Part shown: positions 1 to 10,100 of the stretch, in pieces
Layout of the letters: each line of letters begins with the position of its first letter
Numbering within the stretch: position 1 is the first letter of the stretch
Origin: Geosiphon pyriformis
Taxonomy: Eukaryota; Glomeromycota; Glomeromycetes; Archaeosporales; Geosiphonaceae
Assembly: GCA_016748015.1 (NCBI GenBank)
Contig: JAAOMT010000602.1
Location: forward strand, 1,176,439 to 1,240,438
Length of the DNA stretch: 64,000 nucleotides
Direction of reading: 5' to 3'
Program-made: the position numbers and the translations under genes
Notes under the pieces: model-generated
Database searches by the model: none
What the model was told of the DNA's origin: nothing
The model's input: only the letters and a program-made list of their open reading frames with translations

Positions 1-3000
1 TCACCCCTAAGTAAGGAGGTTTTCGTTCAAAAATATGGCACTCGGCCTTCAGTACGCGTCGTGCAAATTCTGATAAATGCCACTGCAACACATAGAGGGC
101 ATCGGATCGGTCAAGGAAAAGGTGTCTTCGATAAGAATCTGCTGCTTTGGACATTACAATTACAGGAGCGGATCGCTTCCACCGAGATTGTTTACCCCCC
201 AATTTCCACTTCTCCTTTGACCCCACTCTCAAATGCAAACCCATCAGCAAGCGCTCCTAATAAATACTCACTCTCCGACTTTTGCTTCAAACCCTTCTCT
301 GATAAAAACTGCTTGGTTCATTCTCCCCTCGAATTTTGGAGTAACAATCACGAAAAATTGGCGTCAGATAGCGCCATCATCAACACTCTAGCAAAGGAAA
401 AACCAAAATCTTCATTTAATATCCCCATTCCCGTTTATTCTGTATTTGGAAAACCAGAATATTCTCAAAAGACTGGTAGAATAATTGGCGCAGAATCAAT
501 TATTCTAACATATTTCTTGGAAGACATGAGCAATTGGCCTGAGGGTATGACCGTTGAAATATGGGAACTTTTATGGCAAAAAGTGATGCAGAATCAAGAC
601 ATGGGCCATATTGGAGGCTCTCAGGTTGAAGCCGTCAATATTGTAAATCATGGTGAATTGGAACATTTATTATACTATGTAAGTTTACGTTATTCTTTGT
701 TTTTACTATCGAACTTCCACACTTAACTTAAATTATTATATTTATGATCCATCAGTTTAATAATTCCCAGTATGGGATTACAGCTGAATATAGCTTATTA
801 GCTCTTGTATCTCTATGCTGGTTTCTGTACATATCTTTCTCGATTGGAAGATTAAATGTGGTCAAGTCAAAGTTTGGCCTTGGATTTTCTGCAGTTGCCC
901 AAATGATTGCATCTTTAATAAGTTCTGTTAGTATTTGTTCTCTTTTTGGAGTCACTTTTACTCTGTTTCCTTGGTAAGTAAATTTGAAAAGAATTTTAAA
1001 AATAAAAATAAAAATTTCTAAGGACATTTTTTTCCAGGGAGATTTTGCCATTTATTCCGATGATCATCAGTGCTGAAAACTGCATTATTTTGACAAATGC
1101 GGTGACCTCAACAACCATGGAACTTGAGGTCAAGGAAAGAGTCGCAATTGGTTTGAGCAATGTGGGGCTTTCCATTACCAACTACCTTGGTTTGGAGATC
1201 CTCTGTTTTTTGCTCTTTTCCGCAACGAATATTGTTTCGGTGCAAGATTTTTCTCTTTTTCTCTCCATAGCTGTAATTATCGATTACATTCTACAAATGA
1301 CTTTCTTTATTACCACACTCTCCATTGATCTTCGAAGGCTGGAGGTAAAATTTTTGATTCTACATTATAAAATTTTTCATACTTCACAATTCGAATAAAT
1401 TATTGTTGTTGTTATTATTTGTCTTAGATTTCTGATTTGTATAATCGGAGGCCTCTTGTTACCAATCATAGCAATAAAAAATTGTCGACTGGTCTTAGTA
1501 CAACCAATGGGAAGCCTGGTGTTTTGCCGAAACCTATTACTTTTACGGCAAGAAGGATTTTTAGCTTTCTAGCGGTAAATCAATAATTTGAAATTTAAAA
1601 ATCCCTTTATTACTTGCCTCATTTTGGTTATTTTACTGAATACTTACCCAGATCCTTATAGTTATGGGTGTCCTTAGTAACTTCTATCCGGCAGCGGTTG
1701 ATATAAAAATCACAACTTCCATTATGGCTAGTTTCAATCCCCGAAAAGCAGTCATTGCAGAACAACTGGTCAACAACACGTTCTGGATGGCCGAAACTGC
1801 ATCAACTGCAGATCCTTTTTGGGAAACAGTAAACCCTAGCAAAGAGCCCCGCTATTTTGAAATTCGTCCGGCAAAACTAGTAACTATTATTAGAGAGAAA
1901 GAAAAGGATGAATTTGAAAGTCGCGATACTGTTTCAGGACAATTTGATCTTCAGCCACATAATAAATTTGAAAAATGGAAACGCTACGTCATTATTTCCA
2001 TCAAATCAACTGCTTGGTTTATTAAATTTGTAGCGGCACCCGCTGTTGGAATAGCATTAGGAATATCTTTCTTATTGCATTTCCTCTTATCACCAGATCG
2101 ATACAATAGGAAGGGCCGCGATTCAAGGGCTCCTATTATAAAATTACCAAAAAAATCATCAAATTCTTTAGCTTCTTTTTCCCCTAGAGTGATTACCTTA
2201 CGTGGTCGTCACTCAGCAGATATTGACCTTTTGTGTGCCAACTCGAAGGGTCTGGTCATTTCTACCGCAACTGATAAACACATTACCTCCTGGGACGGAA
2301 GACTTGGTACCCCATTAAGGAAGTTGGAGAGATATATGCGTCGATGCTCGACTTGTAAATGTGGTACGACCGGAGGAATGAAAAATTGCATTTCCTGGCC
2401 AGTAAGAGCTCTTTGTGCTAGCGAAAAAGTTGAACTTGCTGCCGCAGGGTTTGAAGATGGTGTAGTCCGTGTTTGGGATATTAACTCTGGTCAAGCAAGC
2501 CATATCCTAAAAGATACCGTGGATGATGTTGAGTCCGTTATATCAGTAATGACAGGCCATTCTCCAAAAGAACGTGTCACTTGTTTACAATTTGTTGCAC
2601 GCTCAAACTCATCGGTCAACAAAAAAGAAGGGTTCTTGGAAGACTCGAGATCTGCCATGTTGATCGCGGCATACCGCAATGGATATATTCGTGAGTGGGA
2701 CCTTAAATCTGGCCAAATTTCAAACACAATTGCCACAAATCAAAAGTCTGGGATTAGTGTCTTATGTGTTTTAGATAACGAGTCTACAGATAACAGTCGA
2801 AATGATCTGCGAATGTATTCAGGTGCACGGGATGGCACGGTGCGTTGTTGGGTTCGTAGAATCATAGAAGGGGAAAAGGAATGTATAATTAAGGATAAAG
2901 ATTCAGCCGAAGCGCGAAAAAGTTCTTGGAAAGCTGTATACACTCTTGTTGGACGAGATGGCAATGCTATCACATGCATTGCTGCCAAGGTAGTAGAGAT

Positions 3001-4504
3001 CAAAAAAAATCCTTATGGTATTGTCGTCACCGGTGCAGCTGATGGTGAAGTTAGAGTATACGATTATGTGACTGGAGGACATCTCATGACATTAAGTCCA
3101 GGTGCTTTATGGAAGCAGAAACGCGAAAAAGAACGCATTCAAGAAAATTTAATATTAAAAAACGAGAAACTTCTACGGAAGCAATTACGACTACGACAAG
3201 CATATCTCAAAAGCAGCATTCTAGAAACCCCTTCTGATTCTGATGAAGATTTATATGACGAGGACTTTGAGGAATATGAAGAAACTTCTCACAATGAATT
3301 AATCACAAACATTATTATCCATCCTTTAGAGCAAAAAAGTTGCCCTTGTGGAAATACCGAAGCAGGAGATGGTTTTTGGATAGTTACTGGCTCACTTGAT
3401 GAGAAAGTACATGTTTGGAAATTGGATCGAAATGTCATGGATTGTAGCTGCATGGCTTTGCAAATTTCGAGACCTGCTTCGCTTGCGACGAGACATAACT
3501 TTGCTAAGGAAATTTCTGAATTTGGAACTACGAGAGACAATTTAGGATATGATTTCTCCCATCAATATCGAGTCTTCAATTCGGATAAAGGAATTAGTGG
3601 CGTGATAAATGATTTTCCAGGGAAGAATGTTGTCAAATGGAATGGCGTGGTGTCATATCGGCCTAAATTTTATGGTCGAGTCACTCAGCCAGGTGGTTCA
3701 GCGATAGTATTCATGAGGGATAATGTGGTGGGTGTTCGACAAACAAAAAAGGATAAAATAAATTCAATAAAGTATAAATCGCAGGCAACCTCAACACGTA
3801 ACGGAACCCATAGTGTTGAAGGTGAATGGGAGGTTTGGTTACTAGACCTTAATAATCCCAAACGTTTCGATAATATCCCTGACAAGCAGCGCAATAGTTT
3901 CGATACTGATCAAGAGGTAATGGAATTATTAGTAACGACAATACCATTAGTTGATGAAAGTGACTTAAAGATTGAGGAAGAGCAAAGACGGAAAGAAACT
4001 CTTAGGCGACGTGAGAAAAAGAAATCCACAGACTTACGCGGCTTCGTACCGCAAAGACGGCGAGTTCTCAATGAAAATAGGAATTTTTCCAAGGCCAGCA
4101 TAGTAGCAAAGTTCCCATCATCTACCGTCCCAACGGTTGGAACAACGTCGATTTCACCAAACTACAAGGAAAATCCTTATAATCAACATCCTGAACACTC
4201 CAATGAAGCTCATATTCATGATGAAGAGGAGACACAAGGGCAAGTTATTGGGCAGGTTTATGACTATCGACAGAAAATGCTGAGGCGGGCCAGCATGTTG
4301 CATCGTGTGTATCCCAAAAATGTAACCAATAGTATAAATAATGAATTAACATTGGGTCTTGATGATGAGGATCAGATGAACGAACTATTGCCATTTGCGT
4401 TTATACGACAAGTGGTTAAAGTTGGGGAGGAAGGCGTTGCTGTTGGATATGGGAATTTCGTTAAGGTTGTATTATTTGAGGAGATTGATGAACCTACTTT
4501 ATAA
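1..4504 (+). CDS. scp1: SREBP cleavage-activating protein (SCAP) homologue, 5' partial
   Basis: SCAP escorts the membrane-bound transcription factor SREBP from ER to Golgi when sterol is low. Predicted exons are 1-678 (open to the window edge), 756-973, 1038-1344, 1428-1574 and 1652-4504, giving about 1,400 residues without the N-terminus. The window opens inside the first luminal loop, so TM1 is missing. Residues about 232-402 form the sterol-sensing domain, with segments resembling animal SCAP (VKSKFGLG, SLFGVTFTL, LEVKERVAIGLS, FFITTLSIDLRRLE). Two further membrane segments lie near residues 447-470 and 570-592. The cytosolic part has about six WD-type repeats (endings VRVWD, IREWD, VRCW, VRVYD, VHVWK) from about residue 630, then an acidic/basic low-complexity stretch and a last WD-like strand set near the stop. 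The start of exon 2 could also be 771, which keeps the frame. An AATAAA lies near 4673. HMG-CoA reductase, a classical SREBP target and also an SSD protein, lies 2.7 kb downstream on the other strand. Confidence 0.9.
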
Positions 4505-5297
4505 TAACCCATATCCAACGCTCATCTGCAATTTAAAAGAACTTTATCCCAGAGGCAAAAAGTAAAAACATTTTTCATCACATTTACATAACTGTGTGTT
4601 CTCTTTAGAAATAATGGGAACCACTTGCTCTTCAGATTATGATCATTAGAAAATAATTTGTAATAAATTCAAAAGCAGTTCGTGTGAGTTTTGCTTTAAT
4701 ATGAAGTTCAGACACGATTTAGAACTCTCAATTTAATTTTATATGAATAACTGCTAAAGCTTGACTGGTTCAACTTATTGGCTTCAAATAAATTAATTTA
4801 TTATATAACTACTTTTTACTTATATCTTGAGCAGAAAAAATACTTTCACTCTACTATGAGGTCTCACTTGATTTTTTAGCAGTACCATTCCCGAAAACCC
4901 TAAAAGTCAACATGAAAAAAGGAGTTTAAAAATTTCCAACTACTCCTAAGGAGTAATGGTTGCAATGACATTTTTAAGTTCCTTGAATTTCAACAATCAT
5001 TCTGTTCTAAGGTCGAGTAGTGGCTAAAACAATTTTACGCCTTACTTTATATAAACTTGCTCAAGCAGGAATTGATGATATGCGCCAGCGTATCTCCATA
5101 CAGCGCATAGCATTACAAACGCGTTAAATTTCACGAGAGATTGCATCGAAACCATTTGTCCAGAATATTCTAAAGCCGAGATTTAGGATTTACATTGCCT
5201 TAGCCACAATTATAAAATGAGTAAACGAAACCTTTCCCAGCAAACCAACACTTTCTTCTACCCTTTTGTGATTTTTCTTTCCATAAACAAGTAAATT
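4505..5297. other. Intergenic region between SCAP and SDR genes
   Basis: This stretch holds the 3' flank of SCAP (AATAAA near 4673) and the 5' flank of the SDR gene. I see no coding sequence, tRNA or repeat. A short inverted repeat with 7-bp arms around one base (TACTCCT-A-AGGAGTA) lies near 4942-4956. Its meaning is unknown. Confidence 0.6.
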
Positions 5298-6801
5298 ATG
5301 GCAACTGCAGTTAAAGAAGCTATTAAGGATCTTAGGAGACGTATCGAGGATAAAGTTGCTATTATTACTGGTGCTGGCAGGTAAATAATTGAACTAGACC
5401 GCTTAAAACGTCGGGTACCTTTTTAACATTAAGAAGATAAATATGAGAGAAAATGATTATTCAAACATTAAATTCGGCTTATTTTTAATAGCGGGGTCGG
5501 GTTCGAGTCTGCTGTCCTTTTCGCCAAGGAAGGTGCTCGAGTTATTGCTGCTGACATAGACCTTAAAGCTGCTGAGAGGGCTGTTGAGAGAATAAAAGAC
5601 GTCATCGGGCCGTTGCATCTTAGTAAACGCGCTCTCGCATATCAAGTTGATGTCACTAAAGAAGCAGAAGTAAAAAAATTGGTGGAGACGGCCTTAAGAG
5701 AATTTGGTGAGGTTTTGAATTGGATTTCATTTATCAATTATCAATTTTCTAATTACATTTTTGTGATGTACCTTATTTCATATTGGAAATAGGAAAACTC
5801 GACATTATTTTCAATAACGCGGGGATAATGCATCCGCATGATGAAAATGCCCTCAATACAGATGAAAAAGTTTGGTAAATGTGACCTTAAAAGGCCGGCA
5901 TTTCAAATTTCAAATTAAATCTTTATGCTTATTTTCAAACATGATTATTCACTTTGATATCTTCAATGCATTGAAGGGACGTTACATTTAATACTAATCT
6001 CAAAGGTGTCTGGTACGGTTGTAAATATGCTATTGAAGCATTTCATCGTGGTGGAAAGGGTGGTAGCATTATCAATACTTCCAGCTTCGTAGGAACTTTG
6101 GGTTCAGCTACTCCTCAGATTGCTTGTTAGTTCTTTTTTTGTATCTCAATTTCTCGAATTAAAAAAACATAATAGTTCTTAATAATCAATTTTCATCATG
6201 TAAAACTATAGATACGGCATCAAAGGGGGCTGTTATTGCTTTAAGGTATAACGCTCTTTTAATTATCATTTTTCCTTTCTTTTAATATCTAAACGATTCA
6301 ATTGTTATGACATTTTTAAATGTAGCCGTGAGTTGGCCGTCACTCATGCGCGTGAAGGTATCCGCATCAACGCACTTTCACCTGGACCTCTAAATACCCC
6401 ATTGCTTCAAAAGTTCCTCGATACAGATGATAAGAAACAAAGAAGATTAGTACATGTTCCTATCGGACGGTTTGGTAAGCAGTTAGAGAAAGCTTATGGT
6501 ATATTAACTTCGTTTCAGAAAGATTCATGGGAAATTGCGAATTCTTAGGTGAACCAATTGAAATCGCTCAAGCGGCTCTCTTCCTTGCCTCAGACGAGTC
6601 GAGCTACATAACAGGGACCGAGTTTAAGGTTGATGGTGGCATTACGGCTGCATACGTGGTTAGTATTGTCTACAAAGATTAAACTATTACGCTGGCCTAT
6701 TTAAAATCAAATATTAATATTATTTTTAGACTCCCGAAGGTGCTACCAAGAGTGTCGCACCAAAGAATTGGAACAAGGGAGACAAAAAAGCCTCTCAGTA
6801 A
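5298..6801 (+). CDS. Short-chain dehydrogenase/reductase (SDR), classical type
   Basis: This is an NAD(P)(H)-dependent oxidoreductase of the Rossmann-fold SDR family; the substrate cannot be read from the sequence. Eight exons are predicted (5298-5380, 5492-5706, 5793-5874, 5977-6125, 6212-6245, 6326-6474, 6549-6658, 6730-6801), giving 297 residues, close to the family norm. Family motifs appear only after splicing: TGAGSGVG (cofactor-binding TGxxxGxG), NNAG, a catalytic Ser in NTSS, and YTASK (catalytic YxxxK, its Tyr codon split by intron 4). INALSPG and a C-terminal FKVDGG stretch are also typical. A short Lys-rich tail follows. The start is the only ATG in frame before the nucleotide-binding motif. 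Nearest relatives are likely 3-oxoacyl reductase-like or sugar/alcohol SDRs. Its place between SCAP and HMG-CoA reductase makes a lipid role conceivable but unproven. An AATAAA lies near 6868. Confidence 0.88.
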
Positions 6802-7176
6802 CTTTTGGTCGACTTGGACAACGTTCGTTTGGGATGTATATTATATTTAAAATGTATAAAAATGTGAATAAATTATTAAAGAGTAGGTTTCCCTTTTATT
6901 ATTTGTGATTAAAAGGAAGCAATCAAAAATGAATTTTTGAAAGATGTTATTTAACATTAGGATTATAATCGTAACTTGAACATCCATCAGAATTAAAAAT
7001 AAAATACTTTTGAATAATGAACAATTATATACAGGAGAAAAACCAAAGCAATTTTAAGAGCTACCAAAATTGAATTAGTCTAACATTTGCATTATAAAAT
7101 GAGTAATAATAAAGTAGATTTGATGGGAGGTTGTTGAACAATGACTATTTACAATTAATCTATGAGGATTTTGTAT
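6802..7176. other. Convergent intergenic region between SDR and HMG-CoA reductase
   Basis: This 375-nt A+T-rich stretch separates two genes that end toward each other. It contains poly(A)-signal-like AATAAA (near 6868) and no supported ORF or repeat. Confidence 0.6.
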
Positions 7177-10100
7177 TTATGAGTTTTGACACGATCCAAC
7201 AATTAGGGGTAATTCGATTGGTGAAGATGGGGGTGTGGAAGTCTGTGTTATAATAGAGCGTCCCCGCCTAAGAATCGGTTTTCTAGCATTGTGAAACTGA
7301 TTATGCTGATGGACATGATGCTGTTGAGAGGGCGCAGCCCGATTATGTTGCATATGTGACTTTACTAAATGACCAGCCGCAAGAGCTGCACAAAGACTAA
7401 GTTCACCAGCCATTACAGCAGCACAAACGATGCGCGCAAGCTTTTGAGCATTAGCCCCTGGGGTGGTGGGGTGAGGACCCCGCACTCCAAGCATATCCAA
7501 CATCGCCGCTTGAGGTGGTAGAACTGTTCCACCACCAATCGTGCCTATTTCAATGGAGGGCATTGTGCAGCTAAGATGCAAGTCTTGACGATTGTTTACT
7601 CTGTTAAATGGGAAAGATGAATTTGATCAAACTCGATGACATTATAGTTAAGCAAGAAAATAAATGAGTTTACAACTTACGATTTCATCAAAGTAATGCA
7701 ATTAGAACTTTCTACATTTTGCGCTGGATCTTGACCAGTTGCAATATATATTGCAGTCAATATATTGGCGGCGTGTGCGTTGAAACCGCCGATTGAGCCA
7801 GCCATTGCGGATCCAATTAGATTTTTTGAAATATTCAATTCTACAAGTGCTTCAACACTAGTCTTTAGAACTTTTTCCACAACAGATCCAGGAATGATAC
7901 ATTCAGCGACGACAGACTTCCCTCGCCCTTCAATCCAATTGATAGCAGCGGGTTTCTTGTCCGTGCACTACATTAATTTTGCATCTTAAATTAACATATC
8001 AAGAAACGTTATAAAGTAATGGTTTTAAAAGATTTCTTACATTATGAACAACGATCCCGTTGGCGACATAGTTTTCTGTGGTTGAAACAGAGAGATCATA
8101 AACTTCCCGCAGGCCATTTTCATATTTATTATTAGCCGAGACATTCTCGAAACTGAATTCCTCTTCAGACTCCACTCCGCTGTCAATTAAGTCTATGGCA
8201 AGGGTTTTCACCTTTGTAACACCCAATGTGAACGAGAATTGATTCTCGTCACTGAAAGTGTCCCAAACGTATCCACATTTCTTCAGAAATGTATCGAACT
8301 TAGCAGGGGAGACCAGATGGTTCTTTTCTACCTCAGCGTTAAAATAAGCAAGCCAAACTGTCCAACGTGATAGATTTTCGTTGGAGTACAAGACTCCCAC
8401 ATTATCTATGAATTTGGAGACCGAACTTGCCGGAATATTAATTTCGACTAAAAAGTAAACCTCCTTGAAGCTAGTATTGTCAAATCTCTTTGCCGGGCTT
8501 GTTTGATAAGTTTTGTCTATCTTCCTTTGATCTGAATAGCACTCTGCCTTATGCATTTCTTTTAATGTTATTGGAACCCCCAGGCGGTAAAAGGCAGTTT
8601 TTAATTCATCAAGAGTTTTCCTAAGCGCTTGGCGCCTTAGATTATCCGCTGCAATCGTCTCCCTTCGGCCCTCCAATCGTGTAGAAATACGAGCAAGAAT
8701 AAAATGTTCAGGTATAAGACAACTGCTGTGGCTTGTGTTAAAGGAGGGCACACTGCCATTGGCACCACAAAAAGCTGCAAGGAAGCGTCGTACAACTATC
8801 TTAGGGGTATTAGCATCAGAAACCCATGTGGGAAGCTGAGTAGTTTTGCGCTCTTTTGGAAGTCCTGCAAGAAGCAGATGTCGTCCAATATTTCGCGAGA
8901 GAGCCACCTTCCACGAATTTCCCTGGGTGGTTTTGGAATAGATAACATCACGTTTCAATCCAGGATCCAAGATCTGGGCGTCAGCAAAAATGTGATCTAC
9001 ATCAAGATGATGCCCAAGTTGATGGACCGGTTGATTATTTTGAGAGATATGTCCATTACCGAAGTGATGTCCTGCTATCGTCGCGAGAGCAAGTATCTTC
9101 TCACGCTCATTGGTCATAGTATATTCACCAAAACTAAAAGCAGCCTCAAGTTGCATTTCGTGACTGTCAGATGCCGGATCTGCCGTGTTTGTGATGGCCG
9201 AACATACAACGCGATGGCCGGGGACAATCTCGCCGTCTTCGAGGATTGTTTCTGAAATGAGATCCTCAATATTGACATAATCAGCGTCTTTGACCGTCTT
9301 ACCTGGAGCAACGGCGAGCACTCGGTGATTAGGAGTCGCAACCAAGTTGCGGCCATCTTCTAGAATCAACTCGACACACTTTTTAGTGCCATTATCCCAG
9401 AAACGAATAACTTCATTGTTGGGCTGGATTTCTTTGTCATCAGCAACTTCGTAAGGGCGACCCAACTTCGTCAAAGCAGCTTTTTCCGTGTCATCATTAA
9501 AATCCTGAACCTCAATAATATCCGTGCCGTCGGCACCAACATCAAATATCTTGACAATTGGGGCTTTGACGCGTTCGGTCCAAGACATCACGCTTTGCCC
9601 CTGGATATCGTTTTCACGACCTTTAATAGACTCGATGGGTATCGCCATGCCGTTACTGAGCGTGATTTTTGTACCTTTAGCGACGCAGTAATTTCCAGAA
9701 AGCGAAATGATTTGCATGTCAGGGAAATGTTCCGACACTACAGATAGTGCTTTTTCACATCCTTTCGAAATCATATTCATCCCCATAGCATCGCCGGTAA
9801 ATGTGGCAAACCGAATGAAAAGCAATTTACCAGCAAGTGCGGTTTTGATCCCTTGTAGACGAGCAAATCGTGAGGTAGAATTAAAAGATGTCTTTATTAT
9901 TTCATAACCTTCATTTTCTAGCCATTTTTGGGCTGCACCAGCTCGCGTAATGTTTGGAAATTCTACACATGGACCACGAGTCATTCTATCCTTTGTTACT
10001 ATTGTAATCGCGCCACCACCAGCATTAATTGCCTTACAGCCACGCGAGGTAGATGCCACAAGACAACCCTCAGTTGTAGCCATAGGTATGTGGATACTTT

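Noticed and set aside
5040-5160. Possible tRNA or structured RNA near a hairpin (ATATGCGC ... GCGCATA)
   Set aside because: No A/B box or cloverleaf could be made; the short stem alone is weak evidence.
8704-9356. Plus-strand ORF 8704-9255 and minus-strand ORF 9114-9356 inside the intein region
   Set aside because: Both are other-frame shadows of the intein coding sequence and carry no family motif.
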